Origin: an uncultured Methanobrevibacter sp.
Lineage (GTDB): Archaea > Methanobacteriota > Methanobacteria > Methanobacteriales > Methanobacteriaceae
NCBI RefSeq assembly: GCF_937898925.1
Contig: NZ_CALDKF010000114.1
Coordinates: 1 to 64,000 of the forward strand
Direction of reading: 5' to 3'
Length of the DNA stretch: 64,000 nt
The position numbers and the translations under genes were made by a program. Shown here piece after piece: positions 36,303 through 46,273 of this stretch. Below the pieces are notes generated by a model. That model worked only from the letters and a program-made list of their open reading frames with translations. It did no database searches and was not told the DNA's origin. Numbering within the stretch: position 1 is the stretch's first letter; each line of letters opens with the position of its first letter.

Positions 36303-37607
36303 ATGTTATATGAATTGGCTGAAGAGGCAAAAAGGGAAATTTCAAAGTATTCAGACAATTATGAAATCTATTTGGAAAATACTGAATTGCTTCAATTGGA
36401 TTCCCAAAAGACTGATTTGAATTTTGCAAAAGAGGAAATTAGTTTAGGCATCGGTATAAGAGTTATTAAAGACGGTTCTGTAGGTTTTGCTTTCACATCA
36501 GATATGGGTGAAATTGCAAAGACTTGCGAAAATGCTTATTTGAACTCTAAACTTAATTCAAAGGATGAAAACTTCTCTTTTGCTCAAGTGGAAAAATTGC
36601 CTAAAATCAATGGTACTTTTGATAAGAAGTTCCAGGAAATTGATTTGGATGAACTTACAAGTTCCCTCAAGTCTGTTTTAAACTGCATTGAAGATAATGG
36701 CTGTCAAACCACTTCAGGTGGATTTTCAGCAGCAGAAGGTGAAGTCTTGATTGTAAATTCCAATGGTGTTGAAGCTTATGACAAATCCACTGGATTTGCA
36801 TTAGGCGTTTCTATAAATGCTATTAAAGATGGTGATTTAGCAACTGCTTATGACTCTGTTTCATCATGTCTTTATGATTTGGATGGAATCAAATTAGCTG
36901 AAGACTTATGCGATTTGGCAAAGTCCTCATTAGATGGGGAACATATTGAAACTTCAGATAAGGATGTCATATTGGATTATCATGCAGTAACTGGCCTTCT
37001 ATCTACATTCATGAGTGGTTTCAGTGCAGATAATGTTCAAAGGGGAAGGTCAAGACTTGCTGGTAAGATCGGTGAGAAAATAGTGACTGAAGGCCTTTCA
37101 ATTTATGATGACGGCACTGTTGATGGCGGTTTAAACTCTGGAGTAAGTGATGATGAAGGAACTGCTTCAAGAAGAACTGCTTTAGTTGAGGAAGGTGTCC
37201 TTAAAGGATATTTATATGATATTTATACTGCTAATAAGGATGGAGTTAAAAGTACTTCCAATGGATTTAGAGGTTCATATACTGGAACTCCTTCTGTAAG
37301 CGGTTCAAATATTATTTTTGACTTTAAAGATCATGTAATGGAAGATGAAATAAATGATGCTTTCTTGGTCACAGATGTTTTAGGTGCACATACTGCAAAT
37401 CCTATCACTGGTGACTTTTCAGTGGAAGCAAGCAATTCATTTTTAATCGATAAAGGTGTCAAAAAACCTATTAAAAAAGCTATGATTTCAGGTAATATCT
37501 ATGATTTATTAGGTGATGCGGTAGCTGTAGGTGAAGAGACAAAGCAAAGAGGATCTTTCATTATTCCTAAATTGCTTTTACATGATGTAAGAGTGGTGGG
37601 TAACTAA
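36303..37607 (+). CDS. pmbA: TldD/PmbA-family metalloprotease subunit, PmbA (TldE) type
   Basis: 434 residues. The N-terminal part has QLDSQKTDLNFAKEEISLGIGIRVIKDGSVGFAFT and the C-terminal beta-barrel half contains SGFSADNVQRGRSRLAGKIGEKI, DDEGTASRRTALVEEGVLKGYLYD and NGFRGSYTGTPS. TldD and TldE form a protease that processes small peptides; the zinc ligands HExxxH are in TldD, and none is seen here, which fits the partner subunit. TldD is elsewhere. The ATG at 36303 is preferred over a TTG at 36291. Its natural substrate in methanogens is unknown. Confidence 0.87.
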   Translation: MLYELAEEAKREISKYSDNYEIYLENTELLQLDSQKTDLNFAKEEISLGIGIRVIKDGSVGFAFTSDMGEIAKTCENAYLNSKLNSKDENFSFAQVEKLPKINGTFDKKFQEIDLDELTSSLKSVLNCIEDNGCQTTSGGFSAAEGEVLIVNSNGVEAYDKSTGFALGVSINAIKDGDLATAYDSVSSCLYDLDGIKLAEDLCDLAKSSLDGEHIETSDKDVILDYHAVTGLLSTFMSGFSADNVQRGRSRLAGKIGEKIVTEGLSIYDDGTVDGGLNSGVSDDEGTASRRTALVEEGVLKGYLYDIYTANKDGVKSTSNGFRGSYTGTPSVSGSNIIFDFKDHVMEDEINDAFLVTDVLGAHTANPITGDFSVEASNSFLIDKGVKKPIKKAMISGNIYDLLGDAVAVGEETKQRGSFIIPKLLLHDVRVVGN

Positions 37608-37635
37608 TCCCACCTAAAACTAGTTTTTAATTTTT

Positions 37636-37929
37636 TTATAAATGTTTAAATCTTTCATTGATTTTCTTATCCAATTCTTTCATTTTTCTATCAATTCTTT
37701 TTGTATCAGTTTTATATGCTTTTGACACTTTTTTATTAATTTCCTTTTCCTTTTGTTTTAGGTTTTTATTGAATTTAGATGTTTTGGTGTCAAATGCATC
37801 TTGGAGGAAATTTTCAAGTTCATCTTGAGATGAGAAGTCTGCAAAGTTTTTTTCTATTATTTTATCTACTTTTTCATTAAGTTTTTCCTCTTCCTTTTTA
37901 GTCATTTTTTTACTCTTCTCTTTAGCCAT
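37636..37929 (-). CDS. Small, highly charged coiled-coil-like protein, unknown
   Basis: 97 residues, more than 40 percent Lys plus Glu/Asp, starting MAKEKSKKMTKKEEEKL. Predicted mostly helical, with charged heptad-like runs in two segments (13-30 and 55-95) around a short middle with FSSQDELENFLQDAF. It has no Cys and no membrane segment. AAGGAAATGATAAA before the ATG is a good ribosome binding site and supports a real gene. I do not recognise the family. It lies 56 bp downstream of a GyrI-like gene on the same strand. Confidence 0.65.
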   Translation of the reverse strand: MAKEKSKKMTKKEEEKLNEKVDKIIEKNFADFSSQDELENFLQDAFDTKTSKFNKNLKQKEKEINKKVSKAYKTDTKRIDRKMKELDKKINERFKHL

Positions 37930-37985
37930 TTTATCATTTCCTTCTGTAGATTTAATAGAATTTGAGATTTAATGGATGGGATGAT

Positions 37986-38456
37986 TTATCCCATTTTGAT
38001 AACTGGCAATTGAATTTCAGTTACCAAGTCATCTTCATTATCCACTTCATACTTGCTTTTTATGTAAATTTCTTTTGGAGATCCGATAATGTCGTATTTG
38101 TTTTCAATGGAGTACTCTGCCATAATGTTATAGCTTTCTTGAATATTATCTAAGCTTCCATTGTGGATTCCAGACAATACCTTGTGTTCGATAAGTGTTA
38201 CGATTCTTATTTCTTCGGTTTCATCAGGGTCTAATTCTGGATTGATTGGGATTCCTACATCGTATACAACTTCATTTTCCTTAGCGGTTCTTGGGTTATT
38301 GTAGAATATTGCAAATAAGTCTCCAGCAGTTTCTATTTCTTCGATTTCAACCCAACCGGTTAATTTAGAAACCAAAACATCCATATCTTTTAGAGCTCCC
38401 TTATAATTCATAATAGCTACTTTTTGATCTTCCATAGTTTTTTCTTTAATTTCCAT
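37986..38456 (-). CDS. GyrI-like small-molecule-binding domain protein
   Basis: 156 residues resembling the GyrI/AraC effector-binding fold: KVAIMNYKGALKDMDVLVSKLTGWV at the start, then GDLFAIFYNNPR, VVYDVGIPINPELD, KVLSGIHNGSLDNIQESYNIMAEYSIEN and a final beta strand VTEIQLPVI. There is no DNA-binding domain, so it stands alone as a ligand-binding or stress-response protein. AGGTGT precedes the ATG. Role and ligand are unknown. Confidence 0.78.
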   Translation of the reverse strand: MEIKEKTMEDQKVAIMNYKGALKDMDVLVSKLTGWVEIEEIETAGDLFAIFYNNPRTAKENEVVYDVGIPINPELDPDETEEIRIVTLIEHKVLSGIHNGSLDNIQESYNIMAEYSIENKYDIIGSPKEIYIKSKYEVDNEDDLVTEIQLPVIKMG

Positions 38457-38596
38457 GTTTACACCTGATAATTGTAATGATATGTCTTTTTTATAATTTA
38501 TAATTTTTAATTTATAATTTTTAAATTTATAATTTTTATTTTTAATTTTTAAATTTATAATTTCTGAATTTAATTTTTTTAAATTTAAATTTTAAT

Positions 38597-39841
38597 TTAA
38601 TTAAAGAGGATTACTTCAACTTCCTCTCCTTCTTCAAGCAATTCGGTCTGTTTAGATACTTTTGTATATCCTGCTGCACTTGCGAGTGAGAAAATAGCTC
38701 CAGAGTCTTTGAATATTGGAATTACATCATTTCCTTCCACGCTGACCAATTGATATTGCATCCTACCAATTGGTGAATGGATTCTTCTTTTCAAAGTTCC
38801 TTCAATTGTTCTTTGCTCTTCCTCATCTTTGTAACCAGCTAATTTCTTAATTGCTGGTGCAACAAATACATTGAAGATTACAATTGCAGAAACAGGATTT
38901 CCAGGAAGTCCAATGACTATCTTTCCATCTACCACTCCAAGAATGGTTGGCTTTCCAGGTTGTACAGTAATTCCATGAATATGGACTTCTCCAAGTTCAT
39001 CAAGAATATGTCTGATATTGTCTCCAACTCCTGCAGAGGTTCCACCAGAGCATAGCAAGATGTCACATTCTTTCAATGAGTCTTGAATTTTAGCCTTTAA
39101 ATCATCATAAACGTCTTTAACGATGCCTAAGCATTCTCCTTCCCCACCACAGTTGTCTACACCTGCCTTAATCATTTCGCTATTCACATCATAGATCTTT
39201 CCAGGTTTCAATTCTTCCTGATTGGTCAATAATTCATTTCCTGTAGAGATAATTCCAACTTTAGGTTTCTTATACACTTCAACAGTATCTATTCCTTGAG
39301 CGGCTATCACTCCTATTTTTGGAGGATTGAGCAAAATGTTTTCTTCAAGAATAGTCTGTCCTTCTTTAACATCAGAACCTTTTTGTCCTATGTCTTGGGA
39401 AGGGGTAACGCTTGTTAATATTTCAATCTCGTCTTCTTCTAGCTCATCATTGTCTTCTGGCCTATTGGAGAATTCCACCATAACAACTGCATCTGCACCC
39501 TCTGGAATTGGTGCGCCTGTACTTATCTCTACACATTTTCCAAGTTCCACAGTTTTATCAGTGAAAGATCCTGCCTCTAAAAAGTCAATGACTTTAAGTT
39601 TTTTAGGATTTTCTTCATTTACACCAAAACTGTCTTCGGCTTTTATGGCAAAACCGTCCTTTAATGACCTGTTAAATGGTGGAAAATCGATTTTACTTTC
39701 GATTTTGCTGAATGTAATTCTATTATTGCTTTCTGCTATGTCAATGATTTCAGATTGGGGAGTATAGTATTCATTAAACTTTTCATTAATGATTTCTTTT
39801 GCTTCATCTACTTCCTTTATCTTTAAAAATTCTACACCCAT
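38597..39841 (-). CDS. moeA: Molybdopterin molybdenumtransferase MoeA
   Basis: 414 residues. Motifs: PPFNRSLKDGFAIKAED, the SAF-like domain, GADAVVMVEF, PKVGIISTGNELL, DILLCSGGTSAGVGDNIRHIL and VIGLPGNPVSAIVIF, followed by the C-terminal beta domain. It inserts molybdate (or tungstate) into adenylated molybdopterin, needed for formylmethanofuran and formate dehydrogenases. AAAAGG precedes the ATG. The neighbouring genes are not other moa/moe genes. The length is typical. Confidence 0.95.
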   Translation of the reverse strand: MGVEFLKIKEVDEAKEIINEKFNEYYTPQSEIIDIAESNNRITFSKIESKIDFPPFNRSLKDGFAIKAEDSFGVNEENPKKLKVIDFLEAGSFTDKTVELGKCVEISTGAPIPEGADAVVMVEFSNRPEDNDELEEDEIEILTSVTPSQDIGQKGSDVKEGQTILEENILLNPPKIGVIAAQGIDTVEVYKKPKVGIISTGNELLTNQEELKPGKIYDVNSEMIKAGVDNCGGEGECLGIVKDVYDDLKAKIQDSLKECDILLCSGGTSAGVGDNIRHILDELGEVHIHGITVQPGKPTILGVVDGKIVIGLPGNPVSAIVIFNVFVAPAIKKLAGYKDEEEQRTIEGTLKRRIHSPIGRMQYQLVSVEGNDVIPIFKDSGAIFSLASAAGYTKVSKQTELLEEGEEVEVILFN

Positions 39842-40226
39842 TGTATTACCTTTTAAATTTTGAAAATTTATTATAAATAATATTTTTTAATAATATTTTT
39901 AATAATATTTTTTTTAATAATATGTTATATTTAATAATATATTAATTGATATATTTTATATTATGTGTTTTTGTTTAAATTTATAAAATTTTCACTAAAA
40001 AAATCAAAACCTTTATAAATTATCTTGTTAGTATTTATATTAAGAAATATATAATATATAATAATAAATTATTAGCGGTATTTCTTAAACAATAATTTAA
40101 CGAAATTTTCAATTTATTTAGAAAATTGTTTAATCGAATATTAATTTATTTTTAAATCTTTTATTTAACTGATTTATTAAAATGATGTGTTATTAAAATT
40201 TTGGAGAATGAGCAGGAGGAGAATTT
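39842..40226. other. Divergent intergenic region between moeA and the aIF1A gene
   Basis: 385 bp. The left half has irregular repeats of TTAATAATATTTTTT (39881-39950). The aIF1A promoter is at 40001-40022. Downstream of it is AT-rich leader sequence (about 180 nt) ending in AGGAGGAG (40214-40221). No RNA gene was recognised. Confidence 0.45.
40001..40022 (+). promoter_or_regulatory. BRE/TATA promoter for the aIF1A gene
   Basis: The segment contains AAATCAAAACCTTTATAAAT: an A-rich BRE followed by TTTATAAAT, one of the clearest promoters in the window. Confidence 0.65.
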
Positions 40227-40532
40227 TTGAGTAAACCACAAAATAACGATCAACAAGAATATAGAAGAGTACGTACTCCTAGAAAAGGAGAAATTCCAGG
40301 AGTCGTAGAACAGATTATGGGTCATGGAAAAATTAAAGTAAGATGTGCTGATGGTAATATCAGAATGACACGTATTCCAGGTAAAATGAAAAAGAGAATT
40401 TGGATACGTGAAGGTGATGTAGTTCTTGTAAAGCCATGGGATTTCCAATCAGACCAAAAAGCTGATGTAATCTGGAGATACACTAGAACAGAATCCAATT
40501 GGCTTGAAAGAAAAGGCTATTTGACTATGTAA
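40227..40532 (+). CDS. Translation initiation factor aIF1A
   Basis: 101 residues with an OB fold: [51 protein letters not shown] and [20 protein letters not shown], the archaeal and eukaryotic IF1A family. It binds the small ribosomal subunit A site during initiation. The start is TTG at 40227, with a strong AGGAGGAG at 40214-40221; no ATG is placed near it. It begins a cluster with rio1 and a KH protein, an arrangement common in Methanobacteriales. Confidence 0.95.
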   Translation: MSKPQNNDQQEYRRVRTPRKGEIPGVVEQIMGHGKIKVRCADGNIRMTRIPGKMKKRIWIREGDVVLVKPWDFQSDQKADVIWRYTRTESNWLERKGYLTM

Positions 40533-40535
40533 ATC

Positions 40536-40577
40536 AAGTAAATCAATTTGATTTACTTTTTTAATTTTCTTTTTTTA
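40536..40577 (+). terminator. Strong hairpin after aIF1A gene
   Basis: AAGTAAATCAA (40536-40546) and TTGATTTACTT (40548-40558), a perfect 11-bp inverted repeat, followed by T6 and a second T run. It lies between aIF1A and rio1, so it may separate or attenuate their expression. Confidence 0.65.
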
Positions 40578-40657
40578 CCCAAATTTTACTTTATTTTTTT
40601 AAATATTCTAATTTAACTACTTCTAAATTTTTATCTAATTTTAAAAATGGTGTTTTT

Positions 40658-41518
40658 ATGGAAGATGAACCAAGAATGGCTATTGCTGATGCAGAACTTA
40701 TGGAAGATGATTCAATGGAAATTGAATCAGGTGAAGAGGTCATGGATGAAAATCCAAGAGTGGCTAAAGCTGATGCAGAAGTTCAAAAATTGATTTCACA
40801 AAAAAGAATTAAGGATTCCGATGATAGGAAGGTGTCCAGTGAAATCTTTGACAAGGCAACATTGCAAGTGCTTTATAAATTAGCTAATCAAGGTTATTTG
40901 GATGTTTTAAACGGTGCTATAAGCACTGGAAAGGAAGCTAATGTATTAAAGGGAATCAAGGATGATGGTTCCATTGTTGCTGTTAAGATCTATAGGATAG
41001 CCACTTCCGATTTTAAGAAAATGCAATATTACATTGCAGGAGACCCTCGTTTCAATGTCCGTTCAAGCAATAAAAGGCAACTCATAAACAATTGGGTAAA
41101 TAAGGAATATAGGAATTTGACAAGGCTTAAGGATGCAGGAGTGAATGTTCCAGAAGCTATTACAAGCTTGAACAATGTTTTAATCATTGAGTTCATTGGC
41201 GATGAGGATGGAAATCCTGCACCAACCGTGAAAAACTTGCCTCCACAGGATCCAAATGACTTTTATGAAAAATTAGTGGATCAAATGGATAAGTTCATAA
41301 ACAAGGCCAATTTGATTCATGGAGACTTATCAAGTTATAATATTCTGAATTATGATGAAGAGCCAGTGATTATAGATGTTTCCCAATCTGTAGTAAAAGA
41401 CCATATTATTGCTGGAGAATTGCTTGAAAGAGATATAAAAAACATTAGTTTTGAATTTAAAAAGATGGGTGTAGACACTTCCATTGAAGATTTGACTAAT
41501 CGCTTGATTAAGGATTAG
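40658..41518 (+). CDS. rio1: RIO1-type serine protein kinase
   Basis: 286 residues with the RIO1 layout: a Glu/Asp-rich N-terminal tail (1-30), nucleotide loop AISTGKEANVLKG, KIYRIATSDFKKMQYYI, catalytic loop LIHGDLSSYNIL and metal-binding IIDVSQSV. RIO1 is an atypical kinase and ATPase needed for late small-subunit ribosome maturation. The neighbours aIF1A and the KH protein fit this role. TGGTG lies before the ATG. The acidic tail repeats DENPRVAKADAE-like segments twice (about 2-13 and 28-39). Confidence 0.94.
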   Translation: MEDEPRMAIADAELMEDDSMEIESGEEVMDENPRVAKADAEVQKLISQKRIKDSDDRKVSSEIFDKATLQVLYKLANQGYLDVLNGAISTGKEANVLKGIKDDGSIVAVKIYRIATSDFKKMQYYIAGDPRFNVRSSNKRQLINNWVNKEYRNLTRLKDAGVNVPEAITSLNNVLIIEFIGDEDGNPAPTVKNLPPQDPNDFYEKLVDQMDKFINKANLIHGDLSSYNILNYDEEPVIIDVSQSVVKDHIIAGELLERDIKNISFEFKKMGVDTSIEDLTNRLIKD

Positions 41519-41879
41519 TTCTTATAATCTTTCTTGAAGAGAAATTTTGAAAAAAAGTCTTATTTAGGGATATTATTTAAAAATATTACTTTTCAAATGC
41601 TCTTAGGAAACCTATTTTATATTAATATTAAATAAATATTTTTAAGTTCCAATTAGGTTTCCATTTGGGTATTTATTAATTTTAAATATTTTTTTATATT
41701 ATTAAATACATTTTAAATACATTTTAAATAAATTTTAAATACATTTTAAATACATTTTAAATTAATTTAAATTAATTTTATTAAAAGAATAATTTATCAA
41801 AATATTTATTAAATTTAATTGAAATATTTAATATATAATTGCAGATGAATTTATATAAAAAATCAAAGAGGTGAATAAA
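41519..41879 (+). other. Intergenic region between rio1 and the KH protein gene
   Basis: 361 bp. It contains a 9-bp inverted repeat, GGAAACCTA (41606-41614) and TAGGTTTCC (41654-41662), with a 39-nt loop, and the 11-bp tandem repeat at 41703-41768. The KH gene promoter is not obvious; AGAGGTG (41867-41873) precedes its TTG start. Confidence 0.45.
41703..41768 (+). repeat. 11-bp tandem repeat, six copies
   Basis: Copies of TAAATACATTT start at 41703, 41714, 41725, 41736, 41747 and 41758; the third and last have single substitutions. One unit is about one DNA helical turn. Confidence 0.8.
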
Positions 41880-42479
41880 TTGCCGGAAACCGATTATCTT
41901 AGAGTTCCTGCAGATAGAGTAGGTGCTTTAATTGGAACAAAAGGAGAAACCAAACAATTAATTGAAAATGCAACCAATACTCATTTGGATATTGATAGTG
42001 AGGAATGCACCGTAGCTATTTATCCTAATGAAAATATGGAAGATCCTCTTGGTGTATGGAAAGCAAATCATATTGTAAAAGCTATTGCTCGTGGATTCAA
42101 TCCTCGTGTAGCATTAAAATTAAATAAAGATGATACTTATTTGGAAATAATCAAATTGCCTTTGTATGTTGGGAAATCCAAAAAGGCTATGGCAAGATAC
42201 AAAGGTAGAATAATTGGAAAAGATGGAAAAACCAGAGAAATAATCGTTGATATGGCTGAAGTTGACATGGCTATTTATGGAAAGACTGTTTCATTGATTG
42301 GTGAACTTCAAAATGTTATGGTTGCTAAGGAAGCAGTTGAAATGATTCTTAATGGATCAAGACATAAGTCTGTCTATGCATTTTTAGAGAATAAGAAGAA
42401 TGAACGTAAAATGAAAGAATTCAAAGAAGTTGTTGGAATCGAAAGAGATGAAATTCAATTCCGTGATGACTTAGATTAA
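41880..42479 (+). CDS. KH-domain RNA-binding protein (Dim2/Pno1-like)
   Basis: About 199 residues with two KH-like domains: [20 protein letters not shown] (GxxG at GTKG) and [20 protein letters not shown] (GKDG). This is the archaeal homolog of Pno1/Dim2, a small-subunit ribosome assembly factor that acts with RIO1 and aIF1A-linked steps. I chose the TTG at 41880, 6 nt after AGAGGTG; the GTG at 41871 overlaps that site. It ends TTT-rich DNA before the topoisomerase genes. Confidence 0.9.
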   Translation: MPETDYLRVPADRVGALIGTKGETKQLIENATNTHLDIDSEECTVAIYPNENMEDPLGVWKANHIVKAIARGFNPRVALKLNKDDTYLEIIKLPLYVGKSKKAMARYKGRIIGKDGKTREIIVDMAEVDMAIYGKTVSLIGELQNVMVAKEAVEMILNGSRHKSVYAFLENKKNERKMKEFKEVVGIERDEIQFRDDLD

Positions 42480-43216
42480 TAACCTTAGACTAGAAATTTT
42501 TTCTTTTACTTTTATTATTTTTTATTATTTTTTTATGCATTCAATCATATCTTGATTTTTTATTTTTTTATTTTTTTCTTTCTACTATTTTTCTATTTTT
42601 TCTTTTTTTGATTTATTAAGTTTAAATCAATTTTATTTCTAAAGTTATTTCTGATATCTGTTTTTATTAATTTTATTTTTACAAAATCGATATTGTTTTT
42701 ATTTGTCCGAATCAATTTTCTTAATTAATTGTTATTTTTCATTAAAGATATATGTATGGTTTAATATTTTTTAACAATATTTTTTGATGTGATGTAATTT
42801 AATTATATTTAGCTTAAATTTTTATGCTATGTGAAGATTTTTTTATTAAAATTTTGATAGTAATTAAAAACTTTTATATACTTTCAACAACATATGTATA
42901 TATAGTGATATATTTACTATAGTTTTGACATATTTTTATAATATTCTGATTATGATATTGTCTAAAATTTTAGTAATTTTTTCATTTTTGTATAAAAATT
43001 TTCCATAAAAATAATGTTTGTATATTTTTAATAAAATATTTATTAAATATATGCTATTTTATGATTACATTACCATATAAAAAAATCATCATATGTTTTT
43101 TAAGGGAAATTTTTATGAAAATTTCAGTACTTTAAATAATTAAGTTTCATTGATTATTTAATGATTAGTTTAATTAATTCATATGTTAATTAAAAACTAT
43201 GTAAAGGAGGTTTAAT
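42480..43216 (+). other. 737-bp AT-rich intergenic region before topoisomerase VI
   Basis: The left part (42485-42620) has many T runs, likely the terminator of the KH gene. A promoter-like element lies at 42864-42882, giving top6B a possible leader of about 310 nt. Within it a six-codon frame (43115-43135) has AAGGGA upstream. No RNA gene or repeat family was recognised. Confidence 0.45.
42864..42882 (+). promoter_or_regulatory. BRE/TATA promoter upstream of the topoisomerase VI operon
   Basis: AAAAACTTTTATATACT is a strong BRE/TATA match. It is about 335 bp before the top6B start, an unusual distance. Confidence 0.55.
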
Positions 43217-44995
43217 TTGTCTCAACAAGCGCAAGAACTCTTTGAGAATTTTGACCAATTGACTCCATCAGAGTTCTTTAGAAAAAATAAACAGATGTTA
43301 GGATTTTCTGGTAAAATCAGATCTTTAACTATTGTTTTCCACGAATTGATCACAAACAGTTTTGACGCTGCTGAGGAAGCAGGAATTTTGCCGGAAATTA
43401 GAATTGATTTAAAGCAACTCGGAAAAGAGCATTATCTTTTAAGACATTCAGATAATGGTCCAGGTATCCCTGAGGAATTTGTAACTCAAGTATACTGTCA
43501 GATGTTTGCAGGTTCCAAATTTAGAAACATCCAATCAAGAGGGCAACAAGGTTTAGGTTGTAGTGGTTGTGTACTTTTATCCCAGATGACCACTGGTGAG
43601 TCCACCCATGTAATTTCCGGATGGAAAGAGGATGGTGAGCTCAAAGGGGTTAAAATGGAATTTAAGATGGATGTAAAAAACAACGTTGGAGATATCATTA
43701 AAACTGAACATTTCACTCCAGAAAGCACTGGTGTTTGTATCCAACTCCATTTCAAAGAAGTGTCCTATTCATTAGCTGAACAAGGTGCATTTGAGTACAT
43801 TCGTAGAACCATGATTGCTAACCCTCATGCAAAAATTACCTTTAGAGATCCTAAAGGACACAAATACATCTTTAAAAGAGCTGCAGAAATTGTTCCAGTC
43901 TTACCTAAAGAAGTATTGCCTCACCCTAAAGGTGTTACTGCTGATGATATTACTCACATTGCAAAAACCACTGATAAGAGAAACTTCAAAAGCATGTTAA
44001 CTACCAACTTGTCAAGAATGTCCTCCAAGAAGATCAAAGAGCTTCAGGAACTCACTGGTATTGACATGAAAAAACGTCCAAAAAACATGACTTGGGCTGA
44101 AGCGGAAGCTATTGTAGAAGCATTTGGAAAAATGAAATTCATGGCTCCTCCTACTTCTGGTCTTATTCCTATTGGTGAAGAGCAAATTGAAAAAGGTATG
44201 AAATTAATATTGAAACCTGAATTCATCACTACAATTACAAGAGCTCCTGTTACCTATAAAGGTGGTGTGGCATTCATTGTGGAAGCAGGTATTGCTTATG
44301 GTGGAGATGCTGGTAGAATTGTAAATGAACAAAGGAAATCTGAAATCTTAAGATTTGCAAACAGAGTTCCATTGACTTTCGATGCAGGAAGCTGTGCTAT
44401 TACAGAAGCATTGAAATCTATTGATTGGAGAAGATACGGTCTTAGAGATTTGGATAACACTCCACTTACCTTGTTTGTTAACATTATTTCCACTCAAGTT
44501 CCTTACTTATCCACTGGTAAGCAAAGTATTGCACCAGAACCTGAGATTGTTCATGAAATCAGGCAAGCTACCATGAAAATAGCAAGAAAACTTCAAAGAC
44601 ATATCAGATCCAAAAAAGCTGAAAAGGAAAAAGCAATGAGATCTAAAATATTTGAAGACTATGTTCCTGTTATCATTGAAGAGGCAGCATCACTTGCTGA
44701 AACTGGTGTTCCAGATTATAAACCTGTTCTTGCTAAAGTTACAAGAAGAGCATTAGCTGAATTGATGGGTGAAAAGGTTGAAGAAGAGATAGAAGAGGAA
44801 GACTATGTAGATTCCTTACTTGAAGAGCTTGACGAATTTGGTCATGTTGTAGACAAGGAACATTCAAGTCGTAAGGACAGAGTTCAAGAATCCGATTTGG
44901 ATGAAGCATTCTTAGACGATGAAAAACCTAAAAAGAAAAAATCTAAGAAAACTGGACAGTCTACATTGTTTGACTCAGAAGACCAGGAGGAATGA
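43217..44995 (+). CDS. top6B: DNA topoisomerase VI subunit B
   Basis: 592 residues, ATP-binding subunit of the archaeal type IIB topoisomerase. GHKL motifs: [34 protein letters not shown], then a helix-two-turn-helix region ([18 protein letters not shown]) and a transducer domain with GKQSIAPE switch lysine. A charged C-terminal tail (about 520-592) is Lys/Asp-rich. The start is TTG after AAAGGAGG (43203-43210). The A subunit gene begins 4 nt after its stop, so both are translated in balance. Confidence 0.97.
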   Translation: MSQQAQELFENFDQLTPSEFFRKNKQMLGFSGKIRSLTIVFHELITNSFDAAEEAGILPEIRIDLKQLGKEHYLLRHSDNGPGIPEEFVTQVYCQMFAGSKFRNIQSRGQQGLGCSGCVLLSQMTTGESTHVISGWKEDGELKGVKMEFKMDVKNNVGDIIKTEHFTPESTGVCIQLHFKEVSYSLAEQGAFEYIRRTMIANPHAKITFRDPKGHKYIFKRAAEIVPVLPKEVLPHPKGVTADDITHIAKTTDKRNFKSMLTTNLSRMSSKKIKELQELTGIDMKKRPKNMTWAEAEAIVEAFGKMKFMAPPTSGLIPIGEEQIEKGMKLILKPEFITTITRAPVTYKGGVAFIVEAGIAYGGDAGRIVNEQRKSEILRFANRVPLTFDAGSCAITEALKSIDWRRYGLRDLDNTPLTLFVNIISTQVPYLSTGKQSIAPEPEIVHEIRQATMKIARKLQRHIRSKKAEKEKAMRSKIFEDYVPVIIEEAASLAETGVPDYKPVLAKVTRRALAELMGEKVEEEIEEEDYVDSLLEELDEFGHVVDKEHSSRKDRVQESDLDEAFLDDEKPKKKKSKKTGQSTLFDSEDQEE

Positions 44996-44999
44996 TTAG

Positions 45000-46100
45000 A
45001 TGGCTGAAGAAACTACTACTCATAAACATACTCACAAAGAGCAAAGGAGACAATACACTTTCAATAAACTCAAGGCATTTGGTCAAGAGATTATAGAGGA
45101 TGTTGAAAAAGAGAAAGTACCTACATTAAGAATTCCTTCTAGAGGTACTGGAAACATTGTTTATGACCCAGATAAACGTTATTATATCCTCGGAGACAGA
45201 TTTGGTAAAAGGTCTCTTGGAAATGTAAAGCAAATCAGAAAGTTAGGGCAAATGGTTTATGTTGCTAATTTCTGTAAGGATTTGGTATTGAGAGACAAGA
45301 CTGCAACTATCAGGGAAATGTATTATATCTCTGAAGGTTGGGGTATTGAATTCAATAACCAACAGGAATCCAACATTGTAGGTGAGGATTTAGAAGTTGC
45401 ATTAGGTGCTACCCGTGAAGATTTAGGATTAATGCCTGAGGAAGACGGTGCATCAGTTTATGGTGACATCACCTTGCTTGATGGTGAATTTGAAATCAAT
45501 GCTGCAAGAGCAGGTAAATCAGGTTATACCATTTCACCAACCATTGACCAAGTTGAATTGTTGGATTGCGGTGCTGACTTTGTGCTTGCAGTGGAAACCA
45601 TGGGGATGTTCCACAGGTTAGTTCAAGAGGATGCTCATAACAGATTCAACTGTTTGATTGTAGGGCTTAAAGGACAAGCAGCTCGTGCTACAAGAAGATT
45701 TATCAAAAGGGTTAATGAAGAATTAGGCCTTCCTGTATATATCTGTAACGACGGAGACCCTTGGGGATTCCACATCGGACAGGTAATCATATCTGGAAGT
45801 GCAAAATTAGCTCACGTTAATCATGATTTAGCTACTCCTGACGCTAAGTTCTTAGGAGTAACTGCAACTGATATCATTGAATATGATCTTCCAACAGATC
45901 CATTGAAAGATATCGATGTATTGAGATTGAAAGAGCTTTCAAAAGACCCAAGGTATCAAACTGAGTTCTGGCAAACCGAGATTAAGAAAATGCTTAAGAT
46001 TGGTAAAAAAGCAGAACAGCAATCTTTCTCCAAATATGGTCTTGAATATGTAGTAGACACATATTTCCCAGAGAAATTAAGACAATTTGGACAATTATAA
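45000..46100 (+). CDS. top6A: DNA topoisomerase VI subunit A
   Basis: 366 residues, the DNA-cleaving subunit related to Spo11. The winged-helix domain has the catalytic Tyr, likely 109, in [11 protein letters not shown]. The Toprim domain has the metal-binding acidic set in [14 protein letters not shown] near 250. The polar N-terminus with [11 protein letters not shown] is a short extension. GGAGGAATG lies at the end of top6B before this ATG, so the two genes are coupled. Confidence 0.97.
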   Translation: MAEETTTHKHTHKEQRRQYTFNKLKAFGQEIIEDVEKEKVPTLRIPSRGTGNIVYDPDKRYYILGDRFGKRSLGNVKQIRKLGQMVYVANFCKDLVLRDKTATIREMYYISEGWGIEFNNQQESNIVGEDLEVALGATREDLGLMPEEDGASVYGDITLLDGEFEINAARAGKSGYTISPTIDQVELLDCGADFVLAVETMGMFHRLVQEDAHNRFNCLIVGLKGQAARATRRFIKRVNEELGLPVYICNDGDPWGFHIGQVIISGSAKLAHVNHDLATPDAKFLGVTATDIIEYDLPTDPLKDIDVLRLKELSKDPRYQTEFWQTEIKKMLKIGKKAEQQSFSKYGLEYVVDTYFPEKLRQFGQL

Positions 46101-46160
46101 TAAATTAATCTTTTAATTAATTTATTTTCCTTTTTTTATTTTTTTATCTTTTTAAATTTT
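46099..46160 (+). terminator. Terminator of the topoisomerase VI operon
   Basis: AATAAATTAA (46099-46108) and TTAATTTATT (46117-46126) form a 10-bp A-T stem, followed by several T runs to 46160. Confidence 0.6.
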
Positions 46161-46179
46161 TACTATTTTTACTATTTTT

Positions 46180-46240
46180 CCAAAACCTTTATATACTAGA
46201 AAGTTCAACATTAGTATAGGTATACCCCAATAGGTATATC
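46180..46240 (+). promoter_or_regulatory. Promoter and operator of the CsoR-family repressor gene
   Basis: TATA element CCTTTATATAC at 46187-46197, with A-rich BRE. The predicted start site falls at the operator at 46215-46240, which contains the 8-bp palindrome GGTATACC (46219-46226) and a second half-site TAGGTATAT. Its reverse complement matches 22 of 26 bases of the element at 46586-46611. Confidence 0.7.
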
Positions 46241-46273
46241 AATATATTTCAAAAAAATTATTAAGGTGTTACA

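Noticed and set aside
39327..39767. Ser-rich frame of 146 codons opposite moeA
   Set aside because: It is a shadow of moeA, which is a clear full-length family member.
43115..43135. Six-codon frame MKISVL with AAGGGA in the top6B leader
   Set aside because: Too short to support as a gene; kept only as a leader-peptide possibility in the findings.
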